Below are positions 25,740-34,828 of a stretch of 64,000 bases of DNA, piece after piece; position 1 is the stretch's first letter; every line of letters starts with the position of its first letter. The DNA is taken from NCBI GenBank assembly GCA_000775715.1, contig JRWQ01000010.1:62001-126000 (forward strand). The letters run 5' to 3'. The notes beneath the pieces were generated by a model. That model had not been told where the DNA came from, did no database searches, and saw only the letters and a list, made by a program, of their open reading frames with translations. The translations under genes were made by a program, and so were the position numbers. This stretch comes from Vibrio tubiashii (GTDB lineage Bacteria > Pseudomonadota > Gammaproteobacteria > Enterobacterales > Vibrionaceae).

Positions 25740-26447
25740 CTACATCTTTAGATAAAAATCTTTGGTTAGGGCAATAAAGTCTACACTGTAGCCGTTATCA
25801 CTATGGATAGTGAGTGACTCACTGATTGTTTCAGTCGGTTTTTTCTGTAGTTCAATCAAAAGCCTAGTGACCTGTTTTCGTTCGGTAGGTTTAACCTGAC
25901 ATAGTCTGCTTAAATGCCAACCTTGCTTTTGAGCCAATTGTATAAATTGCTCGCCTTCCACTAATGGTAGAACAAAGCTGGCTTTGCCACTGTCGCTTAA
26001 GAGCTGCTTGCAACTAGCAAGAAGATCATTATGGGTTAAGCAATTGGTATGCCTAGCGGTAGCTCGTGATTGGTTAGTCGCCTGCTCACCATTATTGAAA
26101 TAGGGAGGGTTGCAGATGATGCGATCAAACTTATTTGTGAACGAGTATTCAATCACGTTGCCATGATGCAATGTTAACCGCGCCTGCCAAGGTGAATGAG
26201 AAAAATTAACTTGTGCAGCCTCTATAGCGTGGTCATCAATATCTATTGCCTGAATTTTAAGCATGGGATTGCGCTGAGCACACATCAGACTAAGTAGCCC
26301 AGTTCCTGTCCCTATGTCTAGCACCACTTGTGCTCCTCTCATATCGACCCAAGCTCCAAGCAGAACTCCGTCTGTACTCACTGGCATTCCTGAGTGGCCA
26401 CCGTAAATTCTAAATTGTTTGAATTCGAAGTCTTTTGTCTTTTTCAT
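25740..26447 (-). CDS. trmN6: tRNA1(Val) (adenine37-N6)-methyltransferase TrmN6 (YfiC)
   Basis: This 235-residue Rossmann-fold enzyme methylates N6 of adenine 37 in tRNA1-Val. The SAM-binding motif LDIGTGTGLLSL is near residue 44 and the adenine-methylase motif NPPYF near residue 114. E. coli yfiC is also next to srmB, where the two are divergent; here both are on the minus strand, 89 bp apart. A long AT-rich gap separates it from the divergent brnQ. Confidence 0.9.
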   Translation of the reverse strand: MKKTKDFEFKQFRIYGGHSGMPVSTDGVLLGAWVDMRGAQVVLDIGTGTGLLSLMCAQRNPMLKIQAIDIDDHAIEAAQVNFSHSPWQARLTLHHGNVIEYSFTNKFDRIICNPPYFNNGEQATNQSRATARHTNCLTHNDLLASCKQLLSDSGKASFVLPLVEGEQFIQLAQKQGWHLSRLCQVKPTERKQVTRLLIELQKKPTETISESLTIHSDNGYSVDFIALTKDFYLKM

Positions 26448-26763
26448 ATTATTTATGTAAGTCGGAGTTTGGGGGTATTTTAAGTTAAATGATCTAATGT
26501 TACGTTGTTGTGTGGTTTTTTATTCTATTTGTGTTGCTTGTGTGGATGAAATTGACTAGTTAGATTAACTTGTTTTTGTTCTTAAACTAGTGATATATGC
26601 TGCTTATTTGCTTCTGTAATAAATTTTTATGGCGTTTTTATCTTGAAGCTTGCTAGCTGATGAGTATTTCGTCATTATGCGCGGCTCAAATTTATAGAGT
26701 GAACGGATTTTCGTATCACTCAGCATACACAACATCTATCAAATTATAATTAAAGGGTCGACA
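26448..26763. other. Intergenic region between trmN6 and brnQ
   Basis: This 316-bp AT-rich stretch divides divergent genes and should contain both promoters. I see no ORF with a credible start, no structured RNA and no terminator. The only local feature is a 7-bp inverted repeat, ACTAGTT and AACTAGT, around 26555-26595, which could be an operator or chance. Confidence 0.5.
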
Positions 26764-28077
26764 GTGAATCAGACTTTAAAACTATCAGATATTATTGCGG
26801 TAGGCTTTATGCTTTTCGCATTCTTTTTAGGTGCAGGTAATATCATTTTTCCTCCTCTGGCAGGTCAATTAGCGGGTGATAATTTGCTGCCTGCGATGAT
26901 GGGCTTTCTTGTTACAGCGGTTGGTCTTCCTCTACTGACTATTATCGCTATTGCAGTTGCTGGTGGCTCTTGGGCACATTTAACTCAAGACCTACCTAAG
27001 CGTGCGGCGATGATCATGGCGGTGCTGATTTTTATCATTATCGGCCCTGCATTTGCAGCGCCACGTACTGGCCTAGTTGCTTACGAGATGGCGGTTAAAC
27101 CATTTTTCGTTGATGCCGTTCAGTCTCATTTAACTATCTTCTCAATTTTATTCTTTGCTGTAGCGATGTTTTTTGCTTGGTCTCAGGGCAAGTTGATTGA
27201 TGTGATTGGTAAAGTGCTGACTCCTGTTTTGTTTGTCGGTTTAATTGTGCTTGCTCTAGCGGTATTTATTGATCCTCAAGGTAGCGTTATTGCTGCACAA
27301 GGAGAGTATTTAACTCACCCACTGCAGAAAGGTATTCTTGAAGGTTACAACACTATGGATACGTTTGGCGCCCTGATGTTTGGTGTGTTGATTGTTGATG
27401 CTCTGCGTAATAAAGGTATTACTGAGCAAAAAGCGACGGCAAAGTATCTGATTAGTGCGGCATGTATCGCTGCTGCGGGTCTGGCATTTGTTTACGTATC
27501 TCTGTTTTATTTAGGGGCAACAAGTGCAGCGGTTGCATCGGGCGCAGATAATGGTGGAGTAGTACTGAGCTTGTATGTTCAATCTCTGTTTGGACCTTAT
27601 GGCCAAATTGTACTGTCTGTGATTGTTTTGCTGGCGTGTTTAACCACTGCAATCGGCCTTATCTCGGCATGTTCTGATTACTTTAGCTCTTTAACACCAA
27701 TCTCTTACAAAACTTGGGTGATCATTAATGGCGTAGCGTGTGCGGTTGTTGCTAACGTTGGTCTTTCTCAGCTCATTGCTTTGTCTGTCCCTGTTCTGTT
27801 CGCTCTTTACCCGGTGGCTATTGCTCTGGTGGTACTGACTTTCCTGCGCAAGAAACTGCCTAACCCGCAAGTGGCTTACCGTGTTGTTATCTTAGTGTCA
27901 CTTCTGTTCGCCTTGGTTGATGCAGCAAAAGTGGCGGGGGTAGACGTATCTGCACTAAGCATGTTACCGCTGTTTAATGTCGGCATGGGTTGGTTATTGC
28001 CAACGGCCGTGGCAATGGTATGTATGTTTTTTATCGGTAAATCAGAGCCACAAACGCTAACAGAAGAAGCTGCATAA
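26764..28077 (+). CDS. brnQ: Branched-chain amino acid:cation symporter BrnQ
   Basis: The 437-residue inner-membrane carrier takes up leucine, isoleucine and valine with a cation. About twelve hydrophobic helices cover the whole length. The N-terminal FFLGAGNIIFPPLAG motif around residues 20-34 is the LIVCS family hallmark. The start is GTG at 26764 after AAAGGG. It is followed by a terminator and is probably monocistronic. I saw no leader peptide or other branched-chain amino acid attenuator. Confidence 0.95.
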   Translation: MNQTLKLSDIIAVGFMLFAFFLGAGNIIFPPLAGQLAGDNLLPAMMGFLVTAVGLPLLTIIAIAVAGGSWAHLTQDLPKRAAMIMAVLIFIIIGPAFAAPRTGLVAYEMAVKPFFVDAVQSHLTIFSILFFAVAMFFAWSQGKLIDVIGKVLTPVLFVGLIVLALAVFIDPQGSVIAAQGEYLTHPLQKGILEGYNTMDTFGALMFGVLIVDALRNKGITEQKATAKYLISAACIAAAGLAFVYVSLFYLGATSAAVASGADNGGVVLSLYVQSLFGPYGQIVLSVIVLLACLTTAIGLISACSDYFSSLTPISYKTWVIINGVACAVVANVGLSQLIALSVPVLFALYPVAIALVVLTFLRKKLPNPQVAYRVVILVSLLFALVDAAKVAGVDVSALSMLPLFNVGMGWLLPTAVAMVCMFFIGKSEPQTLTEEAA

Positions 28078-28101
28078 TAAAGCAGGTTTTATGAATCAAA
28101 G

Positions 28102-28138
28102 ATCCCCTGTCGCGCAAGGCGTGGCAGGGGATTTTTCC
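28102..28138 (+). terminator. Intrinsic terminator after brnQ
   Basis: ATCCCCTG (28102-28109) pairs with CAGGGGAT (28125-28132), the stem continuing inward with G-U pairs, followed by five T. Confidence 0.85.
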
Positions 28139-28194
28139 TATTCAAGCATTTTTATTCTTCCATAAAATTTTCCTGTATCTTCGTCACATTTTTC

Positions 28195-28221
28195 AGTAGA
28201 ATTCTTCGGTTAAATTCTACT
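28195..28221 (+). promoter_or_regulatory. Hairpin in the prfB leader
   Basis: AGTAGAATT and AATTCTACT form a perfect 9-bp stem around a nine-base loop containing TTCG. It ends 18 bases before the prfB start codon and has no T tail. It may influence translation start or mRNA stability. Confidence 0.45.
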
Positions 28222-28239
28222 CATAAATGTTGAGCAAAC

Positions 28240-29338
28240 ATGTTTGAAATCAATCCTATTAAAAACCGCCTAAAGGACGTGTCTGAGCGCACTAATGTCC
28301 TGAGGGGGTACCTTTGACTATGACGCCAAGCAAGAGCGTCTAGAAGAAGTTAATGCAGAACTCGAACAGCCGGATGTGTGGAACGAGCCTGAACGTGCCC
28401 AAGCGTTAGGTAAAGAGCGTTCTTCACTAGAAGCGGTTGTTGAAACCATTGATCAGCTTGACCAAGGTGTAGAGGACGTTGAAGGTCTTCTAGAGCTGGC
28501 GGTTGAAGAAGAAGATCAAGAGACGTTTGACGAGATCGAACCAGAGCTTGCTGAACTTGAAGCTAAGCTTGAGAAGCTTGAGTTCCGTCGTATGTTTTCT
28601 GGCGACCATGATTCATCTGATTGTTACATTGATTTGCAGTCGGGTTCTGGTGGTACAGAGGCGCAAGACTGGACTTCAATGATGCTGCGTATGTACCTAC
28701 GTTGGGCTGAAGCAAAAGGCTTCAAGACTGAGGTTATCGAAGTATCAGAAGGTGAAGTGGCTGGCCTGAAAGGCGCAACGGTACGCATCTCGGGTGAGTA
28801 CGCTTACGGTTGGTTGCGCACAGAAACGGGCGTTCACCGTTTGGTTCGTAAGTCACCATTCGATTCTAGTGGTCGTCGTCATACTTCGTTTGCTTCTGCA
28901 TTTATCTATCCAGAGATTGATGACAACATTCAGATCGACATTAACCCTTCCGATCTTCGTATCGACGTATACCGAGCATCTGGTGCGGGTGGTCAGCACG
29001 TAAACACTACTGAATCTGCGGTACGTATTACCCACGTTCCAACCAATACTGTGGTGCAGTGTCAGAACGATCGTTCTCAGCATAAGAACAAAGACCAAGC
29101 GATGAAGCAGCTTCGTGCGAAACTATTTGAATTAGAGATTCAAAAGCAAAACGCAGAGAAGCAAGCGAATGAAGATGCCAAGTCTGACATCGGTTGGGGT
29201 AGCCAGATTCGTTCTTACGTTCTGGATGACTCACGTATTAAAGATTTACGTACTGGCGTCGAAAACCGTAACACCCAAGCGGTGCTTGACGGCGACTTAG
29301 ACAAATTTATCGAAGCTAGCCTGAAATCAGGTCTTTAA
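28240..29338 (+). CDS. prfB: Peptide chain release factor 2, with programmed +1 frameshift
   Basis: RF2 releases peptides at UAA and UGA. The gene starts with ATG at 28240 ([11 protein letters not shown]), runs 25 codons to an in-frame TGA at 28315, and continues in the +1 frame from GAC at 28316 to the stop at 29338. The total is 365 residues, equal to E. coli RF2. The anticodon-mimic motif SPF lies in [13 protein letters not shown] and the catalytic GGQ in SGAGGQHVN. The residue matching E. coli position 246 is Ala, the form found in most bacteria rather than the Thr of K-12. lysS follows after 40 bp. A plain ORF search would miss the first 45 residues. Confidence 0.97.
28303..28318 (+). 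promoter_or_regulatory. Programmed +1 frameshift site of prfB
   Basis: The Shine-Dalgarno-like AGGGGG (28303-28308) stands three bases before the slippery CTT TGA C. The UGA is codon 26, as in E. coli. Low RF2 lets the ribosome shift forward and make more RF2. Confidence 0.95.
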
Positions 29339-29378
29339 GCTTTATCACCGACACAAAAAGAAACAGGATACATCGAAA

Positions 29379-30896
29379 ATGACTGATGCTGTTCAAAACG
29401 AAAACGCACAAGAAGAAAATAAGCTGATTGCTGAGCGTCGCGCTAAGCTGGACCATATCCGCCAGTCGTGCAAAGCAAACGGCCACCCAAATGATTTCCG
29501 TCGTGAGCACCTAGCGGGTGACTTGCAAGCGGAGTTCGGTGATAAGACAAAAGAAGAGCTTGAAGAGCTAAACCACGTAGTAGCAATCGCTGGTCGTGTA
29601 ATGGCGAAACGTGGTCCGTTCCTAGCCATTCAAGAGACTTCTGGCCGCATCCAAGCATACGCTGCAAAAGATGTACAAAAAGAGCTTAAAGAGAAGTACC
29701 AAGGCCTAGATATCGGTGACATCATCGGTGTGAAAGGTGCGCTGCACAAGTCTGGTAAAGGCGATCTATACGTAAATATGGAGTCTTACGAGCTGCTAAC
29801 TAAAGCGCTTCGTCCACTTCCTGAGAAGTTCCACGGCCTAACGGACCAAGAGATGCGTTACCGTCAGCGTTACGTTGATCTGATCGTGAATGAAGACTCT
29901 CGCCAAGCATTCATCATTCGCTCTAAGTTGGTTTCTTCTATCCGTAACTTTATGAGTTCAAAAGGTTACCTAGAAGTTGAAACGCCGATGATGCACGTGA
30001 TCCCTGGTGGTGCAACAGCTCGTCCATTCATCACTCACCACAACGCACTCGACATCGACATGTACCTACGTGTTGCACCAGAGCTATACCTGAAGCGTCT
30101 AGTGGTCGGTGGTTTTGACCGTGTATTCGAGATCAACCGTAACTTCCGTAACGAAGGTCTTTCTCCACGCCACAACCCAGAATTCACTATGATGGAATTC
30201 TACCAAGCGTATGCTGACTATAAAGATCTGATGGATCTAACTGAAGAGATGCTAAGCACAGTAGCGATGGACGTTCTAGGCTCAACCTCAATGCCATACG
30301 GTGAAGAGACGGTTGAATTTGGTGGTACATACGCGCGTATGAGCATGTTTGAAGCGATCAAGCACTACAACCCAGACCACGCTGAAATCCAAGCACTAAC
30401 AGAAGCGGACCTAACAGACCGTGAAAAGATGGTTGCGATTGCGAAGTCTGTACACGTTGAAGTGGAGTCTTTCTGGACATGTGGTCAGCTTTTAGAAGAG
30501 ATTTTTGGTGAAACGGCTGAGCCTCAGCTAATTCAACCAACCTTCATCACTGGCTACCCAGCGGATATCTCGCCACTAGCGCGTCGTAGCGATGACAACC
30601 CATTCTTCACTGACCGTTTCGAGTTCTTTATCGGTGGTCGTGAAGTAGCAAACGGCTTCTCAGAGCTTAACGATGCAGAAGACCAAGATGCACGCTTTAA
30701 AGCGCAGGTTGACGCGAAAGACGCAGGTGATGATGAAGCAATGTACTACGATGCAGATTACATCACAGCACTTGAGCATGGCCTGCCGCCAACAGCGGGT
30801 CAAGGTATCGGTATCGACCGTCTAGCGATGTTGTTCACAAACACGCACACAATCCGTGACGTAATCCTATTCCCAGCGATGCGTCCTCAAGCTTAA
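29379..30896 (+). CDS. lysS: Lysyl-tRNA synthetase (class II)
   Basis: The 505-residue class II synthetase charges tRNA-Lys. An N-terminal OB-fold anticodon-binding domain (about 60-170) is followed by the catalytic domain with motif 2 ([21 protein letters not shown]) and motif 3 ([10 protein letters not shown]) near the C terminus. The length matches E. coli LysS (505). It is co-directional with prfB and separated by 40 bp, the common prfB-lysS operon. It ends in a clear terminator. Confidence 0.97.
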   Translation: MTDAVQNENAQEENKLIAERRAKLDHIRQSCKANGHPNDFRREHLAGDLQAEFGDKTKEELEELNHVVAIAGRVMAKRGPFLAIQETSGRIQAYAAKDVQKELKEKYQGLDIGDIIGVKGALHKSGKGDLYVNMESYELLTKALRPLPEKFHGLTDQEMRYRQRYVDLIVNEDSRQAFIIRSKLVSSIRNFMSSKGYLEVETPMMHVIPGGATARPFITHHNALDIDMYLRVAPELYLKRLVVGGFDRVFEINRNFRNEGLSPRHNPEFTMMEFYQAYADYKDLMDLTEEMLSTVAMDVLGSTSMPYGEETVEFGGTYARMSMFEAIKHYNPDHAEIQALTEADLTDREKMVAIAKSVHVEVESFWTCGQLLEEIFGETAEPQLIQPTFITGYPADISPLARRSDDNPFFTDRFEFFIGGREVANGFSELNDAEDQDARFKAQVDAKDAGDDEAMYYDADYITALEHGLPPTAGQGIGIDRLAMLFTNTHTIRDVILFPAMRPQA

Positions 30897-30923
30897 GACT
30901 GTAAGTCTTTATCAATTAAGTAA

Positions 30924-30951
30924 AAAAGTCACCTTCGGGTGACTTTTCTTA
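30924..30951 (+). terminator. Intrinsic terminator after lysS
   Basis: AGTCACC, a TTCG tetraloop and GGTGACT form a stable stem (30927-30933 with 30938-30944), with A before and T after. Confidence 0.9.
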
Positions 30952-31114
30952 TATCTGGAACAAGCGAAAATTCGACTACCGTCTGCTTTTGAGACGAAGT
31001 TATCTTTGGGATTTTGTGCGGTAACTAGTTGAGTTATCTAGGAAAGACCTAGTTTTTCGAGCAGAATCTCACTCTATGTGGAAAAAATGTGATTACTCCT
31101 CTAGTCTCAATATT

Positions 31115-31145
31115 AAGACAGACTAACTGTTCAAGTCTCTATAAT
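31115..31145 (+). promoter_or_regulatory. Candidate vpsR promoter
   Basis: A perfect TATAAT at 31140-31145 lies 74 bases upstream of the vpsR start codon. The -35 region is poor (AAGACA at 31115-31120 with 19-base spacing), so the promoter may need an activator or be only partly real. Confidence 0.4.
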
Positions 31146-31218
31146 GTAACCACATATATTTTTGAATGTGTGTTTGAGTGCACACTATTTGTTTTATCAA
31201 TAAGAAGGAACTAGCTTC

Positions 31219-32553
31219 ATGGGTAGTCAATTCCGGATGGATTCCGTTCCAGGATCGTTGGTTGTAGTGGGAGGAACCTATGAACCGTGGTTGTCAGTTT
31301 TAGAGCAAGTGGGGTGGAGATGTACCCAGTGTGGTGACTTGCGTAAAGCAGACGCACTGTTTACGGAAACTGGGCCTTGTATCGGTATCGTTGACTTAAG
31401 CCATGATGAGTTTAGCCTTAATGGCATTGCGAACCTGGTAAGTAAGCATAAGCAAGTTCGTTGGTTGGCTTTTATTCGCGAGTCTCAACTGAGTTCAGAT
31501 ACGATCTGCCAATTTATCGTTAACTTCTGTATCGACTTCTTCACTGCGCCAATCCCTGATGCACAACTGCTCAGTACTATTGGTCACCAACTCGGTATGC
31601 TTAAACTTGAGAAGAAAGTATGGCCGCACTATGGCAATCAGAGTGATATGGGACTGATTGGTGATTCGATCCCTGTTAAACGACTTCGTGACCAGATCAA
31701 GCGCATTGGGCCAACAGATGTGAGCATATTGATCTACGGTGAGAGCGGTACAGGTAAAGAGACTGTTGCAAGAGCGGTGCATCGTACATCCGCTCGTGCA
31801 AACAAAGAGTTCATTTCAGTGAACTGCCGAGCTATGTCTGAGCGCCGTATTGAGAGTGATCTATTCGGAATTAATCGAGAAGATCCAACTGTGGCGTCTA
31901 TTCTAGAAAAAGCGCATGGTGGTACGATTCTTCTCAACGACATTCTTACTTTGCCTAAATCCCAGCAGTTTAACTTATTGCGTTTCCTTCAAGAGGGAAT
32001 GGTCGATACTGAGTCTGGCCGTAAGGAGGTCGATGTTCGTGTGTTAGCGGCGAATTCTGCTGACATAGAGAAGGCGCTTATTGATGGAGACTTCAATGAG
32101 GAGCTATACCATTACATTAATGTGCTGCGTATTAATGTACCGAGCTTGAAAGAGCGTGCTGGTGATATCTCTTTGCTGGCAAGACATTTCTTGCAGGAGT
32201 ATTCAAAAGAGTACAATGCTCAAGCGCGTAGTTTTACTGAAGAGGCGGCACGAGCACTGACTCGCTATCATTGGCCAGGCAACGTCCGTGAGCTGATGAA
32301 TCAGATCAAACGCATTGTATTGATGTCAGACACCGTGATGTTAGATGAATCGGATCTAGATTTACCAAAACGAAGCGATAGCCGCCGAAGCTTGAAGAGT
32401 ATTAGAGAGAGAAGCGAAAGAGACGCTCTACTGCTTGTGTTGGAATCTCATTCAGGGCAAGTATCGATGGCTGCTAAAGAATTGGGTGTTTCGCGTGCAA
32501 CAATGTATCGATTGTTGAACAAACACAATTTAATCTCCGATGTTCCGGTGTAG
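31219..32553 (+). CDS. vpsR: VpsR, c-di-GMP-responsive activator of biofilm polysaccharide genes
   Basis: The 444-residue protein follows V. cholerae VpsR in sequence and in position after lysS. It has a receiver-like domain (1-130) with the conserved D59, an AAA+ domain (about 145-380) with Walker A GESGTGKE (174-181), and a Fis-type helix-turn-helix near the C terminus (VSMAAKELGVSRATMY). The GAFTGA loop that true sigma-54 activators use is absent: LFGINREDPTVASILE stands there, and Walker B reads TILLND. This fits the known action of VpsR with sigma-70 RNA polymerase and c-di-GMP. Its targets (vps genes) are outside the window. Confidence 0.94.
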   Translation: MGSQFRMDSVPGSLVVVGGTYEPWLSVLEQVGWRCTQCGDLRKADALFTETGPCIGIVDLSHDEFSLNGIANLVSKHKQVRWLAFIRESQLSSDTICQFIVNFCIDFFTAPIPDAQLLSTIGHQLGMLKLEKKVWPHYGNQSDMGLIGDSIPVKRLRDQIKRIGPTDVSILIYGESGTGKETVARAVHRTSARANKEFISVNCRAMSERRIESDLFGINREDPTVASILEKAHGGTILLNDILTLPKSQQFNLLRFLQEGMVDTESGRKEVDVRVLAANSADIEKALIDGDFNEELYHYINVLRINVPSLKERAGDISLLARHFLQEYSKEYNAQARSFTEEAARALTRYHWPGNVRELMNQIKRIVLMSDTVMLDESDLDLPKRSDSRRSLKSIRERSERDALLLVLESHSGQVSMAAKELGVSRATMYRLLNKHNLISDVPV

Positions 32554-32572
32554 TTGATTGATTTATCGATAT

Positions 32573-32604
32573 AAAAGGCCGGTCAATAAATTGCCCGGCC
32601 TTTT
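32573..32604 (+). terminator. Intrinsic terminator after vpsR
   Basis: AAAAGGCCGG (32573-32582) and CCGGCCTTTT (32595-32604) form a perfect 10-bp stem around a 12-base loop, ending in T. Confidence 0.9.
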
Positions 32605-32821
32605 ATATGCCTGGTGTTATCTATGGAGAAGTATATATTCTCTAGTTGAATATCTTATATGCAAAACTGGGGTGGGGTAGTTTTCAGGTTAATAAATTGT
32701 TTTAAAATTTTATGTTACAAAGTGGTTGAAATGTAATCTGTAATGCATAGAATTTAACCATGAGCTCAGGCTCAAACCCATCAGATAAATTTGGATTATT
32801 ACATTAGCTAGGAGGCGCACA

Positions 32822-32941
32822 ATGAAACATTTCACTGTTAAATCATTTATTTGTGCCTCTGTCGATCACGCCATCTCTGCGATGGATGCTATCAAACGCA
32901 ACACGTTTATGGCCGATCGAAAACTAGATAAAACCATGTAA
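32822..32941 (+). CDS. Small protein of 39 residues, unknown function
   Basis: A perfect AGGAGG (32810-32815) precedes an ATG that opens a 39-codon ORF: it starts MKHFTVKSFICASVDHAI and ends RKLDKTM. The strong ribosome binding site and the position just before a DUF1127-like gene suggest a real gene. There is no signal peptide or membrane segment; the C-terminal half is basic. I recognise no family. The gap to the next gene (111 bp) contains a hairpin at 32958-32991. Confidence 0.55.
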   Translation: MKHFTVKSFICASVDHAISAMDAIKRNTFMADRKLDKTM

Positions 32942-32957
32942 TTAATCCGTATCCTAT

Positions 32958-32991
32958 TTTTAATTGGCTGCGGAAAAGCAGCGAATTAAAA
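32958..32991 (+). repeat. Hairpin between the two small genes
   Basis: TTTTAATT pairs with AATTAAAA and, after one mismatch, GCTGC with GCAGC, closing a GGAAAA loop. There is no T tail. It may separate expression of the 39-residue and DUF1127-like genes or protect mRNA ends. Confidence 0.5.
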
Positions 32992-33052
32992 CACCTTTGA
33001 TCTATCGATTCGTTGATCTTTTCCCAGCTTCTAACTCAACTGGAGAAAACTC

Positions 33053-33304
33053 ATGAGTCATTCTGTATACCTAACCCTAGCCACCTTACTAGTAAAAGCG
33101 GATCTTCGCCGAGAAGAGCGTCAATGGAAACGCAAACTACGCCGCAGTGCCTTCGATATTCCTTGGGACAATGCGCATTTGTTACGAGACATTGGACTTG
33201 AAAAAGATGGCCGTCCAGTCGGATTTACTGAGCCTGATAGCGTCAAAGCCGAACGTCGAGTTCGTCATCTTCGTCGTGTATTAAGTGCTCGAATAACAAC
33301 GTAA
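33053..33304 (+). CDS. DUF1127-like small basic protein
   Basis: The 83-residue protein is rich in Arg and Lys (KADLRREERQWKRKLRR) and carries HLLRDIGLEKDGRPVGF, the signature of the DUF1127 family (arginine-rich, LLRDIGL). Members studied elsewhere bind RNA or affect metabolic adaptation; the role here is unknown. GGAG stands 7 bases before the ATG. It is followed by a perfect 14-bp bidirectional terminator. It sits downstream of vpsR but behind the vpsR terminator, so it is probably transcribed separately. Confidence 0.75.
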   Translation: MSHSVYLTLATLLVKADLRREERQWKRKLRRSAFDIPWDNAHLLRDIGLEKDGRPVGFTEPDSVKAERRVRHLRRVLSARITT

Positions 33305-33343
33305 AATAGCGGGGCAGTCGCTTCACCTGCCCCGCTATTTCTG
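33304..33343. terminator. Bidirectional terminator between the DUF1127-like gene and tas
   Basis: A perfect 14-bp stem (33304-33317 with 33327-33340) with a nine-base loop, A-rich on the left and T-rich on the right, lies between the convergent genes. Confidence 0.93.
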
Positions 33344-33353
33344 TAACGAAAGA

Positions 33354-34388
33354 TTATGGACAAGGGTTGGAGTAAGTCGTCCCAATCTCTTGAATTCCTT
33401 GAAGCAATTCATCACTTAGCACGACATCTAAACTATCAATATTTGATTTAAGCTGTTCCAAGTTTGTCGCACCAATTATATTGGATGCGACAAACGGCCT
33501 CTGGTTAACAAAGGCCAATGCCATCTGTGCTGGATCTAACCCATGTTGGCGAGCTAAATCGACGTAAGCTTGCGTTGCCTGCTCTCCTTGTGGAGTAAAG
33601 TAGCGAACAAAGCGTTCAAACAATGAGCATCGAGCCCCTTGTGGACGCGCCCCATTAAGATACTTGCCGCTTAAGCAACCAAACGCGAGCGGTGAATACG
33701 CGAGTAGTTGTACACCCTCATAGTGACTAATTTCAGACAACCCGACCTCAAAACTGCGATTGAGCAGGTTATATGGGTTTTGAATCGAGACGATTCGAGG
33801 TAGCTCATGTTTCTCAGCTAGCCTAAGAAGAGTCATTAGACCCCAAGGCGTTTCATTGGAAACACCGATATAGCGCACCTTACCCGCTTTTATCAATTCC
33901 GCCAGCGCTTCCAGAGTCTCAATCAGAGTGACCTCTTCTTGCTCGTTGGGATATGGGTAGTTGAGTTGACCAAAGCAGTTGGTCTGTCTTTGCGGCCAGT
34001 GCAGTTGATAAAGGTCCACATAGTCCGTTTGTAAGCGTTTCAAGCTATCATCAATTGCTAGATGAATGTTTCTTCGATCTAAGCTCATGTTGTCACGAAT
34101 ATGCGGGACATTTCTCGGCCCAGCCACTTTAGTCGCCAGAACAACTTTCTCTCGTTTACCGGATTTAGCTAACCAGTTGCCAATGTACTGCTCGGTCAGG
34201 CCTTGAGTATTGGCTTTAGGTGGAACCGGGTACATTTCCGCAGTATCAATAAAGTTCACTCCACGCTCAAGGGCGTAATCGAGCTGGCTGAAAGCTTCTT
34301 GCTCACTATTTTGTTCACCATAGGTCATGGTGCCAAGACAGATCTTACTCACTTCCAAAGTGGAGTGGGGTAACTTGTTGTATTGCAT
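33354..34388 (-). CDS. tas: Aldo/keto reductase, Tas family
   Basis: The 344-residue NADPH-dependent oxidoreductase has a TIM-barrel AKR fold. The family catalytic tetrad is visible: Asp and Tyr in FIDTAEMYPVPP, a Lys in the ATKVAG strand, and the His of YQLHWPQR. It follows E. coli Tas closely, including QGLTEQYIGNWLAK. E. coli tas also lies near mutH. The physiological substrate is unknown; E. coli tas was found as a suppressor of tyrosine auxotrophy. Confidence 0.92.
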   Translation of the reverse strand: MQYNKLPHSTLEVSKICLGTMTYGEQNSEQEAFSQLDYALERGVNFIDTAEMYPVPPKANTQGLTEQYIGNWLAKSGKREKVVLATKVAGPRNVPHIRDNMSLDRRNIHLAIDDSLKRLQTDYVDLYQLHWPQRQTNCFGQLNYPYPNEQEEVTLIETLEALAELIKAGKVRYIGVSNETPWGLMTLLRLAEKHELPRIVSIQNPYNLLNRSFEVGLSEISHYEGVQLLAYSPLAFGCLSGKYLNGARPQGARCSLFERFVRYFTPQGEQATQAYVDLARQHGLDPAQMALAFVNQRPFVASNIIGATNLEQLKSNIDSLDVVLSDELLQGIQEIGTTYSNPCP

Positions 34389-34516
34389 CGATCTTCCTTG
34401 TCGTTACGGGGATGTGATCCCACTATAGGGGAATTGAGTATGATTAGAAAAGAGCCAGTGACGACAAATTCGCAAATTTTTTAAACTTGGCTAATACTGA
34501 TTTATGGAGGTGCACT

Positions 34517-34828
34517 ATGCAAAAAAGTCAGTTAGATAAATGGATTCATGGTCAGCATAAAGACAGCTACCAACCACCCAAGGTGTTTATTATTGGTTGT
34601 GCAGACCTATCCCAATATCTTTTAGCCGTCGAATATAAACACAAAGTAGAGCCGGTCAAAATTGATGATGAGCCGATGCACTTTGATTCGCTTGAGTTGG
34701 TGAAAGAGGAACTTGTACGACTTGGTGTGGAAAGAGCTTACCTACGCTTGCATAATGCCTACGATGAGTGTGGGGCGGGTGATGGCCCCCTTTATTATGA
34801 CTTAGAGATGTCGCTCATTACCCATTAA
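34517..34828 (+). CDS. Small conserved hypothetical protein (possibly DUF6482)
   Basis: The ATG at 34517 follows a strong GGAGGTG and gives 103 residues; the frame itself is open from 34487. The protein is acidic, without signal peptide or membrane segment, with a conserved-looking core ([17 protein letters not shown] and [13 protein letters not shown]). I think it belongs to DUF6482, known mainly from marine gamma-proteobacteria, but that is from memory. No function is known. It is convergent with mutH, the stops overlapping by 4 bp. Confidence 0.7.
   Translation: MQKSQLDKWIHGQHKDSYQPPKVFIIGCADLSQYLLAVEYKHKVEPVKIDDEPMHFDSLELVKEELVRLGVERAYLRLHNAYDECGAGDGPLYYDLEMSLITH

Noticed and set aside
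32796-32815. 16-base sequence shared with 44235-44251 (ATTTGGATTATTACAT) upstream of two small genes
   Set aside because: A single AT-rich 16-mer match in 64 kb is close to chance expectation and the surroundings do not align.
32605-32821. c-di-GMP (GEMM) riboswitch downstream of vpsR
   Set aside because: I looked because of the VpsR context, but the conserved GEMM core and tetraloop-receptor elements are not present.
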